Part shown: positions 11,354 through 23,912 of the stretch, one piece after another
Layout of the letters: every line of letters begins with the position of its first letter
Position numbering within the stretch: the first letter of the stretch is position 1
Assembly (NCBI GenBank): GCA_009823505.1
Contig: VZQC01011003.1
Span: forward strand, 2,003,002 to 2,067,001
Source: Rhizomys pruinosus
Taxonomy: Eukaryota > Chordata > Mammalia > Rodentia > Spalacidae
Reading direction: 5' to 3'
Length of the DNA stretch: 64,000 nt
Program-made: the position numbers and the translations under genes
The notes under the pieces: generated by a model
What the model was told of the DNA's origin: nothing
The model's database searches: none
What the model saw: only the letters and a program-made list of their open reading frames with translations

Positions 11354-12687
11354 TCCACCATTTCTCAATAGCACCATGGGGGCTGGGTACCAAGCCTCTG
11401 GGCCTGTAGGAAGAATTCTAGACCCAGCGTCAGACAGCTGGTAAGTGGTGGAGTCATGATTTCTATCTAGCTCAGACTCCAAAACCCCAAACTGTGCCTT
11501 TCATCACCCAATCCATTGTCACTGAGACTTGAATCCAATACGAACATTCCATGGGTCATTGAAAAAGTTTTGGCATCTAAGTAATTTCTAAAACCAACAA
11601 AAACAGCATAATTAACTTTAAAAAACAAGTTCTAAAAATCATGAATGCTTGCACTTGAAAAATCTCATTTAATTAAAGGAAGTAAAAGACATAGAAAACA
11701 TTTGAGTGTTTTAAAGGGAAGTTGAGAGGACTTTCAGGAACTTTTGAGGCCAACAAAAAAAAGTTCTTCCATTTTAGCTTTAATTTTTATTGTGAAAAAT
11801 AAAACCTTTAAGAAAACTACCCTACAGGGAGACCTTGTCTCAAAAACACCAAAAAACAAAACAAAACAACAACAACAACAAAACCTGCAAAAACAAAAAC
11901 AAACAAAAAAAGTGCATAATACATGCTAGCAAAACCCAGAAATGTTGAGTACCTGGTGCTGTTTCCAGGACTTTATCACATATGCCTTTCTGTGATATGT
12001 ACCTGCTTCCATTTCCTTGAGACTCAGAACTACTTCCCTACTCATGAGCCATAATCAAGATCATTCGAGTTATTCGTTGATCTGCAAATAGGAAGAGAAA
12101 GAGAAAACAATTCCATAATTCCCTTCTTCTGGTAAGAACCAGAAGGAGAAAGAAGGAAACGATTGAAGAGGCTAGATGGACGGATATTTATGAGAAAGCT
12201 TTTTCCTGAGATGAAATGACTATAATTCAAAGGCTAAAAACCAGAAACAGAGGATATGTCTTTGGAAAAAAGAACAGATGTGAAGGCAAAGGGATTGTAC
12301 TATTAATTCTACTGATGGAAGGTTTAGCTGTTCTCTGGAGCCAGTGAGGAAGGAAGGAGGGGAGGAATTCAAAGCCTCAGTGAAAAGGGGAGGACATTTA
12401 AAGATGGACACTTCCATTGACATAGTTATCATCTGGGAGACATCCTCTGGGCTGCAGCTCTGAGCATGTGACTCTCATGACGTGATTATGAAGAGGGGTG
12501 CCCAAGCACCATCTTGTGCTGGTTTATTGCTGCTATTGCCCTAAGTGGATGTTGAGACAAAGAGTTCAGAAATTGAGAATAAACAACAGGAATTTGAGTA
12601 GTCTCTTAAAAGGAAAAACCAAAGCACTACACACAATTTAACAGACTACAAGCGATAAAAGGGATTCATAAGAAAGTTTTATTATAA

Positions 12688-12816
<129 letters not shown>

Positions 12817-14602
12817 TAAGAGGATCTGAGAAATCAGTCATTAATTAATTTGAAGTAATTAATAAGGAGACCCGGTATTAATTATTAGTATTGTAAAAAT
12901 CATTTTAAATTAAAATGGCTTTAGAATTAAATTAGAATGTTCTAATTGGTTCGAAGCTTAAGTCTACGCAGAATAAATATGAGATTTCTTTGTGATTCAC
13001 AGTGGGAAATTCTGGATATACAATACCCAGACATTGCGTTGAAAGTGTGTGGCTTTCTGGGAGGGGGATAATAAGGGTCTCTGAGGGAGCCTGAAGAGAG
13101 ACTTCCACAAAAACTTCAAGATCTCCTCTTCTCATGAGGTCCAGGAAATAGGGCCACAAAGAAAAAAAACATAAAGGAGTCTGGGAAACTGACAGAATAA
13201 GATGAAAGGTTACACCCAAGGGTTGGTCAGTCAACAGAAAGGAGCAGGAAGCTGGGGGAGGGAGGAAAGTTGGCCTTTTCTCTCATTAGAGTGAACAACA
13301 ACTCTAGGCTTAATCCCCAGGAATTTGGCTTAAACCCCAGGAAGGGAATGAACTTAATTATTTTTGACCCTTTTTCAAACAAAAGAGCTTTCAAACTTTG
13401 ACTTTTAAGCCTCAGAGTGAAAGATCTTTGTAAGGAATTTGTATATTTTGCTGTAAGCTAAGCAAGTGCTATATGGCTATCCCTCTCAAAGCAATTTAGT
13501 TGGCTTAAGTGTCTTCCAGGACATTACCAAAGTATTTAAATGTCATAAAATAGAATATGGGAACAAATGAAAAGATATTTGAGAATTTTTTTACTAGCCA
13601 TTTACTTTGCTAGAGAATATATATTCAAAACAACTTTCTCCAATGACCAAAAAAATGTGAGTCGAGAATTTCCTTCTAAGCCCAGCATTTAACTTCAAAT
13701 CATGAAGTGAGTCTTTCTTTGCTCTTTGTAGTGGCCCCTCAGCTCTTCTTCTATACTTATAACCCCAATTCCCAAATAATGGTTTATTTCCAAACAAGTA
13801 CCAGAATCGAGAGACTTTCTAGAAAAACTGACAGATCAATGGCCTGCTCTGGTTTACAATAGCCTAGAAGGGTTGGCACTCATTATTGTGGGTCAGAGAA
13901 CTCTAGGGGATGAGATAATTTCTGGGAGTGCTTCGGAAGTTTATGGTGCTACATGGCATACTTGGGATGGAGTTCGTAGTGGGGCCTTTTTCCTTCCTGT
14001 GTTGATCCAATACTTAAAATTGGCTCTGTCCCTCTAGAGAATCCCATAATGAGTTTGAACCAAATCAAGAATTATCTTAGAAGTACAAGGATTCCTGTTA
14101 ACTTGCCTTTTGTGAATTTCTCTTAAAATATTTAAATACTTGAGTACTTAAAAATTATTTATGTGCTGCGTGAAGAATAGGCAGCACCTATCTTCTGAAT
14201 TCTGTGTGAGCAGAAAAGGAAATGGAATTCCTGAACAGAAGCAGTGCAAATAGAGAACTTGGTGAGTGCAGTCATGGATGGAAACTAAAACTAGGCCGTA
14301 TAGTTTATTACGGCCATGAGCTATTATGTGTCTTAAGTCTGTATTAACTTTGCCATGGGAAAGTCATTTCTTATTAAAATGGAATTTGTAGGCCACAGAA
14401 TAGGATCAGGATTAATTATGTCTGTGAAGAACAGCCAGTGGCTCACTGGATTTAGTTAAACACAATCCAGCCGTCACTGCACTCTGTCCTTCAGAGCTTG
14501 CTGCCCTGTTTGATCAGGTGGCTGCTGGACACTTGTCACCAGGCCCCTGAAATGAGCTGCTAGTACGACTAAGCCACCATATTTTAAGTTTACATTTATT
14601 GC

Positions 14603-14698
14603 TTATTTATTTATTTATTATTTGGGTGCTAGGGGCTGAAGCTCAGGCTCCTAGTAAGCTAGCCACACGCTCTACCTCTGAGCTATACTCAAGCCCCT
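14603..14698 (-). repeat. Short tRNA-type SINE fragment
   Basis: A TTTA tract leads into gggtgctaggggctgaagctc and ends gagctatactcaagcccc, which is a diverged reversed SINE head. Confidence 0.5.
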
Positions 14699-14983
14699 TA
14701 ATTTTTCAAGATTCAGATTTAAAATTTTCTCATTTTACTTATTGGAAGATAATTATTTTTGGAACAATTTGTGTCTATGAATCTATTTTTAGCTATAAAT
14801 TTTCTGGACAATGAATACAAATCACATATTTCTGGTTTGAATTTAGCATCAGAATTGAGACGTAAGTATAAACTACTCAGTGGGCCTCAATGATAGCAGA
14901 CAGACAGAAAACAAATATTGACTGATTAACAAGATAACTCAATAATGTTTATATTGACTATGCATCCAGATGATAAAATTTTG

Positions 14984-15139
14984 AGCTGGGTGTGGTGGTG
15001 CATGCCTGTAGTCCTGGGGCTTGGGAGGCAGAGTCAGGTGGTTTTCTGTGAGTTCAAGGCCAGCTTGGTCTACATAGTGAGTTCTAGGACAGCTGAGGCT
15101 ACAGGAAGACCCTGTCTCAAAAAGACCAAAAAAAAAAAT
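14984..15139 (+). repeat. B1 SINE
   Basis: It runs from gagctgggtgtggtggtgc to gaccctgtctcaaaaagacc with an A tail. Confidence 0.9.
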
Positions 15140-15487
15140 TCTTTTGAATGTGTTAAACTTAATCAAACATACCACTAAAATTAATTACATCTGTTTCTTA
15201 TTTTTTTTTAGAGTAGCTATAGAAAATTGTAACTTCTGCATGTGGTTCACACGTTATTTCGACTGACAACACAGTTCTAGACTGAGACGCTTTTGCAACA
15301 AGAGTAGGTTACGAGGTTCTGTTAGTTGGGGTAGCCTTTGAGGTTACTCTGTGATCACTCTTGAGTCCCAACTGAATGGTCAGTCAAGTTCAGCACAGAT
15401 CACTGAGATTAGTGGCTGAAGGTAAACTCATGCCTGGGTCACAACTGGACTCTTGTACTGCAAAAGCAGCAGAGAGTTTTCTTTCAG

Positions 15488-15657
15488 GGACCTGAGAGGG
15501 AATTCATTTAATTGTGACTGTAAGCTGAAGTGGTTGGTGGAGTGGCTCAGTCATACCAACGCAACTGTGGAAGACATCTACTGTGAAGGCCCCCCAGAAT
15601 ACAAGAAGCGCAAAATCAATAGTCTCTCTGCCAAGGATTTTGATTGTATCATTACAG
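15488..15657 (+). CDS. LGI1: LGI1 exon 6 (LRR C-terminal cap)
   Basis: A 170-bp exon in frame from Val168 to the first base of Glu225. It has the acceptor ttttctttcag and the donor ACAG/gtaatg. It encodes the cysteine-rich LRR C-cap: [19 protein letters not shown] is followed by two further cysteines (DIYCEGPP and DFDC), giving the four-Cys pattern with two disulfides. An N-glycosylation sequon (Asn-Ala-Thr) corresponds to human Asn192. The cap seals the LRR solenoid in the secretory pathway. Loss of structural cysteines here is a known way to block LGI1 secretion in familial lateral temporal epilepsy. All four cysteines are present, so the exon looks intact. Confidence 0.98.
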
Positions 15658-15947
15658 GTAATGTACTTAAAACCACTTTACAGCATAAAATTAAAATAAA
15701 GACTACTTTTTCTTTTCGCATGCATAAGAAGTGATTTTTTTTTTTACATCTTAAGATCCATCTGAGCAATTTAATTTGCAACAAAGTTATGAATCTTTAA
15801 AATTTCACATGGTTAAAAACATAATAAAATTGCCATTTTACAATTTCTCTAAAATAAATGTATTTCTTATGGGTAGTTGAGATCTAGCCAAAGGAAGAGG
15901 TATTAATATTAGCTCACATTTATTCATCATCATTTCTATTTTTGCAG
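15658..15947 (+). other. LGI1: LGI1 intron 6
   Basis: A short 290-bp intron with gtaatg donor and a ttctatttttgcag acceptor. It contains no SINE. Confidence 0.95.
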
Positions 15948-16112
15948 AATTTGCAAAATCTCAAGACCTGCCTTATCAGTCTCTGTCTATAGATACCTTT
16001 TCTTATATGAATGATGAATATGTAGTTATTGCTCAACCTTTTACTGGAAAATGCATTTTCCTTGAGTGGGACCATGTAGAAAAGACCTTCCGGAATTATG
16101 ACAACATTACAG
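15948..16112 (+). CDS. LGI1: LGI1 exon 7 (first EPTP repeat)
   Basis: A 165-bp exon from Glu225 to the first base of Gly280. It has the acceptor tatttttgcag and the donor ACAG/gtacga. It begins [20 protein letters not shown] and contains [19 protein letters not shown], the first blade of the EPTP (EAR) beta-propeller. This propeller binds the metalloprotease-like domains of ADAM22 and ADAM23. The closing YDNIT holds a sequon matching human Asn277. Met at the position after FSY is a conservative difference from the Leu I recall in human. Its phase-1 3' end allows joining to exon 8 and, in principle, to the candidate exon at 56765. Confidence 0.98.
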
Positions 16113-16175
16113 GTACGAAAAGCCTAATAAAATTTTGAGTGGGAATTTAAACTTCTTTGGCTAAGAGCAATAGGG

Positions 16176-16408
16176 AGGCCTGGAGAAATAGCCTAGCGGT
16201 TAAGAGCACTGACTGCTCTTGCAGAGGACCCGGGTTCGATCCCCAGCACCCACAGGGCGGCTGAGAACCATCTTTAACTCCAGTTCCAGGGGAATCTGAG
16301 ACCCTCTTCTGACCTCCAAGGCATTGCACGACATGGGTGCACAAACCTACATGCAGACAGTACATTCAGACACATACAATAATAAATTTAAAAAATTAAA
16401 AAAAAAAG
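16176..16408 (+). repeat. B2 SINE without the duplication
   Basis: It starts gaggcctggagaaatagcct and holds a single actccagttccaggggaat segment. The motif aagagcaatagggaa flanks both sides (16163-16177 and 16407-16421), a clear target-site duplication inside LGI1 intron 7. Confidence 0.9.
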
Positions 16409-16752
16409 AGCAATAGGGAAAGATGAGGAACGCTAATCCCAACTATTTATCAAAAGTGCCTGCTAAACGTCAGCTAATTTTTAGTTTCCTTACTGGTAAA
16501 ATGAGAATAAAATCCAACACACAGGGTTGTTAGTAAGATAATGTGATCATGTAGTCAAGAAACTTAGCATAGGCTTGAGCATGCTAAATATACAAAAAAG
16601 GCAAATTGAAAGCACTGGACCACGATAATGAGTTCTGCCCGAGTCCAGCTGGGCAAGGCAGTCGCCCTCTCAATGTCCTTGTTGTTCTTTTTTACTTTTT
16701 ATGTGTATGGGTTTATTGTCCTTGTTATTCTTAACTGTAAAATAAGAAAATA

Positions 16753-16892
16753 AGTCAGGCGTGGCATGGATCTTTTATCCCAGTCCTCCAGAGGCAGCCA
16801 GATTTCTGAGTTTGAGGTCAGTCTGATCTATACAGTGAGTAGTCTACACAGGCCAGCTGGGGCTACGTAATGAGACCCTGACTAAACAAAAT
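16753..16892 (+). repeat. Diverged B1 SINE
   Basis: gtcaggcgtggcatgga to gagaccctgactaaac, with small deletions relative to the other forward copies. Confidence 0.8.
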
Positions 16893-17031
16893 GAAAGAAA
16901 CAAAACAAAACAATAAAACAGTAACAACAAAAACCCAAAGTGCTCACAGACTGGCAGACACTTGCTTGGATCCCAGTTCTGCCTTCTGGTAGCACAACTT
17001 TGCCTTTCTGAGTTTCATCAAGAAGGAAAAT

Positions 17032-17163
17032 AAGCAGGGCGTGGTGGTGATACACACCTTTAATCTCAGCATTTAGGAGGCTGAGAGAGGAGGATCGGTA
17101 GCATTTGAAGCCAGCATGGTCAACAGTAGCAAGACCCTGTCTTAACAACAACAACAAAAATCC
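17032..17163 (+). repeat. Diverged B1 SINE
   Basis: gcagggcgtggtggtgata to agcaagaccctgtctta, followed by an ACA-rich tail. Confidence 0.85.
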
Positions 17164-17554
17164 AAAAAGATAAGAAAAGGGAAGATAACATTTATCTCAA
17201 GATTGTTAATGAGATGATTTGGCAAAGCTGATAGTAAATGTTTATAAATGGTAGTCTTTAATTACAGCCACTATGATTAACTTCCAGAGCACCAGGGAAA
17301 GCAATACTCTCTGCAAGGAGGAGGGAGAAAGTTCAGTTGTGTCTACATATCCTAAATGTCTAAGGCACATAGGATGTTCGATGACCACTTAATTCATTGT
17401 TCACAAGACTGTGTGTGTAAAGACACAGCCCGAGGACATTCTTACCATTGTCCCAGTAAACTAAGGGAATCTCTTTCTAGGCTGATTTCTGTGAAAGTTG
17501 TATGGCCCAAGCCTGCATGCTTACATGTTCCAAACAGTAGGACCACACAGCTAA

Positions 17555-18412
<858 letters not shown>

Positions 18413-18755
18413 GACACCAAATGCCATGGCTGCCATCGGAAACTAGTGTGACCTGGATGAACTCAATGCATGATGACTGTTCTTACCACACTTGCAAATG
18501 AATGCCTTTCAACATTGAGACTGCTAGAGCCAATACTACCAGTATCGCCATCCCTAACTGTCCAGTCCAGTGGTGTGGAAAGCTACCTTTTATAAGACAA
18601 AATTTCATTGTGTAACTGTTCTTTGCAGTGAAGATGTGTAAATAAGCGTTTAATGGTATCTGTTACTCCAAAAAGAAATATTAATATGTACTTTTCCATT
18701 TATTTATTCATGTGTTCAGGAACAACTGCCAAATAAAATGTTTACATTTTCTTTC
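18413..18755 (+). other. LGI1: LGI1 3'UTR
   Basis: This follows the TGA and is free of SINEs and L1. The end is placed about 20 bases after the poly(A) signal. A longer alternative 3'UTR cannot be excluded. Confidence 0.8.
18732..18737 (+). terminator. LGI1: Poly(A) signal AATAAA of LGI1
   Basis: A canonical hexamer in gccaaataaaatg, about 320 bases after the stop. A T-rich downstream element (ttacattttctttcat) follows. Confidence 0.85.
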
Positions 18756-19377
18756 ATATCCCAAAGGTAATTATTTACAAGAGTTGTTTGATTCTTGTTC
18801 ACTGTGTGTTGAGGAAATAGTTTTATACAATAGGATTATATTTGGATCAAGGATTTATGTATCAAGGTATGAAGAATGAGTAAAAATATAAATGAAAATG
18901 ATCTCCCATAATTTATAAACACGTTTATCTGTGTTATGTCAGTGGATTTTGAATACTCAGAATATTCATAACTTTTAGAAGTACATTAAAATTCACATAA
19001 AATAGGGAAGAAGACCACCCTTTCCCACCTGGTAATCTCAGCTAAAAACACCATTCAGCCATTTTATAGGAGAAATTTGAGATTTAGAATTTAATAGCCC
19101 ATAATCAGGGACTATTCTGACTTAGAATCATCTGACAGCTAATAGATTGTAACCTTAGATATAGCACTTGCTTCACACATACCACTCTGAAAGTCACTTG
19201 ATCTGGTAGAGGACAGTTCGCTTTTAGATACTGAATCTGATGTTACTGATCTGCCTCATGTGCCTACAAGGCTTGTGTTTGATATTCTAGATCCCTGCTT
19301 TGGGAGTACCTGGGTCGTTAGTACTTAGCACAATGCCTGTAATGTACATAGTAGGCTCCCCCCACCCCCCAAAAAAA
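18756..19377. other. Intergenic, nothing recognised
   Basis: A/T-rich unique-looking sequence downstream of LGI1. It holds no open frame, SINE or L1 I can identify. A short C run and A run precede the next B1. Confidence 0.7.
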
Positions 19378-19540
19378 ATGCCAGGCGTGGTGGTGCATGC
19401 CTTTAATCCCAGCATTCAGAAGGCAGAGGCAGGCAGATCTCTGTGAGTTCAAAGTCAGCCTGGTCTATATAGTGAGTTCCAGGGCAGCTGGGACTAAAGG
19501 GAGACCCTGTCTCAAAAAGACCAAAAAAAAAAAAAAAATA
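19378..19540 (+). repeat. B1 SINE
   Basis: atgccaggcgtggtggtg to ctgtctcaaaaagacc, with a 16-A tail. Confidence 0.95.
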
Positions 19541-19707
19541 GCTTTTGAAGAGGTAAGGTAACAGTTTAGTGGACGTGCCTACACAGCGTATGTAAGGCTC
19601 TAGATCCACACACAAAAAAAGCTTTCTGAAAAATGTATGGATCCTTCTCTTAAACTTCATGAGGCTGCCTGACCCAACCAGTACTACTTGAGTGCTTAGT
19701 AAGTATG

Positions 19708-19825
19708 CAGGGCCAGGCATGGTAGGGCAGGCCTTTAATCCTGGCACATGGGAGGCAGAGGCAGGTGGATCTCTGTGAGATCAAGGCCAGCTGGGACTAC
19801 AGGGAGACTAAAACAAAAACACAAA
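19708..19825 (+). repeat. B1 SINE with central deletion
   Basis: It starts agggccaggcatggtaggg. The body jumps from gatcaaggccag to ctgggactacagggagac, so the central 'cctggtctacat' part is lost. Confidence 0.85.
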
Positions 19826-20239
19826 AGGAATGTAGTATGGTTGTGAGCAGCTAACACGGAAGTGTAGGACTCCATCTGGAGTCTTAGAAAAAGAATGGGG
19901 ATTGGCTCAAATACCAAATCTGTAATACAAAAATCTATATATTAAACAGTGAGTGCCAAGAATTAACCAAACATTCCAGCTTTTGAGTATCATGGGAGTA
20001 ACAGGGATGATGTGTGGGAAGATATGCTCCTTGTTTGACCTTAAGGAGGGGTGTGATTTCTAAAGAAGATTGTGTAGACAATACTGCTGGTTCAAACTGG
20101 CATCCTGAAGATGCCTTTATGGAGAGGTCAGAGCTTGCTATGCTCCCCACTGGGGAGGGGCAGGCAGACAGTAGCTTCCCATGCCCAGTATAAATCCGGT
20201 AGACTGAGACATCAGAGGTTCACATAATAATGACACAGT

Positions 20240-20410
20240 CCCTGGGCGTGGTGGAGCACGCCTTTAATCCCATCACTTGGGAGGCAGAGGAAGGTGGAGC
20301 TCTATGAGATCAAGGCCAGCCTGGTCTACATAGTGAGTTCCAGGCCATCTGGGGACACAGGGACACCCTTTCTGAAAAAAGACAAAATAAAATAAAATAA
20401 AATAAAATAA
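20240..20410 (+). repeat. B1 SINE with (AAAAT)n tail
   Basis: ccctgggcgtggtggagcac to accctttctgaaaaaagac, followed by an aaaat pentamer array. Confidence 0.9.
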
Positions 20411-20764
20411 TGACACAGTTTTCAAGATGCAATCTCCTGTGAACTGGATTCTCCAGACCATATAGAAAAGATACTAGGTCTGGCTTCCAGGTTATAAGGG
20501 AGATGATACCTAACCCACTTGTAGTCTTGCATTCAGAGAACTAGCCTGGAATGTCTCTTTCTTTGTTCTGATAAACACAGCCATATATTGTTGGAGGATT
20601 CTTGCTTTTGTACAATCTAGGTTGAAATCCAGCTCTGTTATGCACTGGCTCTGCCACAGGCAAAGTGCTTAACCCAGCTGAGACTGCTTCTTCATTTGTA
20701 AAGGTGAATAATGCCTACTTCTAATGAGAAGAAAAGAATTAAATGATCGAGTATGTGAGCGCAG

Positions 20765-21350
20765 ATGGTATATCCCAAATATAGCCTCCCACACCTCCTA
20801 TCCTCATGCTATGTAAGAGCTTGTCCCCCCCCTCAGTAAGAAGTGCCACCTAATCACCTGTCCTTAATCTGAATGTGATTTGTTTGTATTTCATGGAATG
20901 TAGCAGAAGTGATGCAGTTTCATCTCCAGGGACAGGTCATAGAAACCATAAGCTCCTGCCTTGTAAATTGGGACACTTACTGCGGAGCCTATGCAGCCAG
21001 CCATACAAGAAGTCTTACTGGCCTGAGGCCACGGTTCTGTGCAGAAGCCCAAATCCTGTGCAGCAATCATCTGCTGGTGCGTGCATCAACCAGCCAGTAT
21101 CTCAGCCAACAGCCATCCTCAACCACCAGTCCTGTGAAGCCTGCCATGATTCAAGACCGTACAGTCAAGTTACTGCCAACCATCAGACCTTGCCACCAGA
21201 GGCTGCAGGTGTAATAGAGCAAACAAGCCCTCCACATTATCCCTGTCCCAGTTCTTGACCTAAAGACTCTCTGAGCATAATAAAGTGGTTGTTTTAAATG
21301 GCTATGTTTTGGAGTGATTTATTGCACAGCAGCAGTAATCAGAAAAGTAC
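20765..21350 (+). repeat. MLT1-type MaLR LTR
   Basis: The right end reads cataataaagtggttgtttt, then ggctatgttttggagtga and gcacagcagcagtaatcag, the layout of MLT1 LTR 3' ends. The poly(A) signal is at 21279-21284. The left end is less certain. An open frame of 127 codons inside it is not conserved coding as far as I can tell. Confidence 0.65.
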
Positions 21351-21638
21351 ATAAAATGCTTACAACAGATGGCCTGTGTAGAGACTCTTCAAAGGCTAGT
21401 TGTTGCTGGTAGGCTCCACTCCCAGCACACTGCACACTTTTGGGTCACACTCTACCTTTCAAAGGAGAACTCCTTTTATTAACAGGAGCCAGTGCCCTCA
21501 TTCTGTTCTGAGCATTGTTCTGAATCCCAGAAGACAGAGATCATATATCTACATGCTGATGTTAGTTTCCAGAGAAACGTTGACAATACAGTGTTAGTCA
21601 GCCTTCTAATTGATCTTAAAGCCTAAAACACAGAGCCA

Positions 21639-21910
21639 GGAGGTGACCTGGCTGAGTTAGCATGGTCATTCAGGCCTCCTGTCACTCTGCCCATTCCTGT
21701 GATGGCATGGAGGTGAGCTGGCTGAGTTAGCATGGTCATTCAGGCCTCCTGTCACTCTGCCCATTCCTGTGATGGGATGGAGGTGAGCTGGCTGAGTTAG
21801 CATGGCCGTTCAGGCCTCCTGTTACTCTGCCCATTCCTGTGATGGGATGGAGGTGAGCTGGCTGAGTTAGCATGGCCGTTCAGGCCTCCTGTTACTCTGC
21901 CCATTCCTGT
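21639..21910. repeat. 70-bp minisatellite, 3.9 copies
   Basis: The unit begins ggaggtgacctggctgagtt. Its catgg anchor recurs at 21661, 21731, 21801 and 21871, exactly 70 bp apart. Copies 3 and 4 are identical over the shared length and both carry gccgtt and gttactc. Copies 1 and 2 carry gtcatt and gtcactc. Confidence 0.97.
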
Positions 21911-22234
21911 CACAGGATGCTCCCTTTTAAAAGCTCACTCTCCAACTCAAACCCGAAACTTGATGAGGCAAGAGAAGGGTAAGGAATGGCCATCCAAGAA
22001 AGACTGAGGGAGGTCTGCTTTCAGAGGCATTGCCCAGCCTTTTCTGTGCCCCTTACCTGCAATTTCCTACACAATCCCAGCCCCTCCAGCCACAGACAGC
22101 CCCACCTGGAGTCACTTCCCAGTCCAGGGGTTCTGACCTGTCCATTATCTCCCCTGGATATTTGGAGCTAGGACAGTAGAGGTTGGAAATTTTAGCACAC
22201 ACACAGAAGATTTGCATGTAAGGATTTTTTTAAG

Positions 22235-22460
22235 AATATTTTTTATTTATTATTTTTACTTTACACATGAGTTTATTGCCTTGCATGTGTGTAAGTGTAC
22301 CAGTGTCATACAATGCCCATGGAGGTCAGAAGATGGTGCCAGACCCCCTGGGACTGGAGTACCAGATGGTTGTTAGCTGCCATGTGGGTGCTGGGAGTTT
22401 AACCTGAGCTCTCTGCAAGAAGAGCCAGTGCTCTTAACCACTGAGCCATCTCTCCAGCCC
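22235..22460 (-). repeat. B2 SINE
   Basis: Reverse copy from ttttatttattatttttac to tgagccatctctccagccc, with one ctgggactggagtaccag segment. Confidence 0.9.
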
Positions 22461-22469
22461 CACTGTGAG

Positions 22470-23480
22470 GTTCTGAAATCAGTCTTTCTAGAAACATAGG
22501 GATTTTCTGAGGGCATGAGAGGAACAACATAGGGCAGGAGAGGATGTCAGATAAAAAGTGGACTCAACATGAACTGCAATAAAGACTGTGTCCATGGAAG
22601 ACGGCCTGAAGTGCCCTTCACTTATCCAAAGAGTCCTGGGCATCATTCTCAGGCAGCTCCAGGAAAGGACAATTCTCCAGAGAATGGTACACAGGAGCTG
22701 CCATTGCCCAATGCACCAGTAGCTCTTGAATGAGTGCATTAGACTAGAACAGAGAGTCTGGGGATGGTGCCAAGAGCATAGGCTGCCACCTCAGTGACTG
22801 AGGGGCTGAAGCCACCATATTTTGAGCAACTGTGTATACCAGAACAGAGGACCCTGGTCAGGAAAGTCAGAAAAGAATGACAGAAGCTCAGACAGAAGCA
22901 GAAGTAAGAAGCTCCACACTCTGAGGGATAGAACAGGAAAAACAAACAAAGAAAAACAAAAGCCAAGGGCCAGCAGAGGAAAGGAGGACAGAAAAGCAAC
23001 ACAAAGGAGAGGACCCAGGCAGCGAGGGCCAGACCTAAGAAAACGAGGTGTGCTGTTCCCGGGGGACCTTCCTGAGAAGCGGACGGAAAGACTATCCTGC
23101 TAACATTCAATGGGGAGTACTCTCGATATCCGCATCTGCTGGGACACAGTCTGAGCAAAAGCCTCCAAACTCTACAGGGAATTTGGGGGCTGACATGTCT
23201 CTTCTCAGTTGTCCCAAATCTGAGCAAAAGAATCTGCTCTTATAGATGAGGAATCTCCTTAAGCAGGATATAGCTACTCCTGAATGGCATCTGGGCAGTC
23301 CACCATGTCCACCACAGACAGAAGATGGAGGGAGAAGGAAGGAGACAGAGTGGAAAAAAGAAAATGGAGCAGCCAAGTGACCGCTGCTTCCTGCCCCACG
23401 TCTCATGACCGCAGAGAACTCGAATATTTTTATAACCATTTAATGCCCCAGTATACACACGGAAAGACAGACACAGACAC
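22470..23480 (-). other. Unresolved block, possibly LTR-derived
   Basis: About 1 kb without SINEs. It is unusually G/C-rich for this region and is open for long stretches on both strands. On the minus strand a TATAAAAATA (23424-23433) is followed by a G/C-rich leader, as in an LTR promoter. I recognise no retroviral gene, primer-binding site or LTR ends, so this is only a suggestion. Most of it (from 22694) is repeated at 25467-26260. Confidence 0.25.
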
Positions 23481-23496
23481 AAACAGACATATACAG

Positions 23497-23499
23497 ACA

Positions 23500-23568
<69 letters not shown>

Positions 23569-23572
23569 GACA

Positions 23573-23610
<38 letters not shown>
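23497..23610. repeat. (CA)n microsatellite
   Basis: Two long CA runs separated by tatacagacac. The corresponding tract in the noisy copy (about 26290-26336) is much shorter. Confidence 0.98.
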
Positions 23611-23612
<2 letters not shown>

Positions 23613-23663
23613 TATTTAGATCAATTTAAGGGGATCTCTGTACTTTTTATAAAATTATCTCTC

Positions 23664-23912
23664 GGGCTGGAGAGATAGCTTAGCGGTTAAGAGCACCGAC
23701 TGCTCTTGCAGAGGACCAGGGTTCAATCCCCAGCACCTACATGGCGGCTGAGAACCGTCTGTAACTACAATCCCAGGAGAACTCCAGTTCCAGGGGAATC
23801 CGACACCCTCTTCTGACCTCCGCGGCATTGCATGACACGGGTGCACAAACCTACATGCAGACAGTACATTCGTACACATAAAAAATAAATAATTTTTTTT
23901 AATTAAAAAAAG
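23664..23912 (+). repeat. B2 SINE with 17-bp internal duplication
   Basis: It starts gggctggagagatagcttag, has the tandem segment near 23769-23800, and ends in an ataaataat tail. It is matched by two noisy B2 copies in the duplicated segment. Confidence 0.9.

Noticed and set aside
20875..21258. 127-codon open frame as a gene
   Set aside because: It lies inside an MLT1-type LTR, and no start context or splice structure supports it.
23240..23619. Cys-Val or Thr-His repeat proteins
   Set aside because: They are translations of CA/GT microsatellites.
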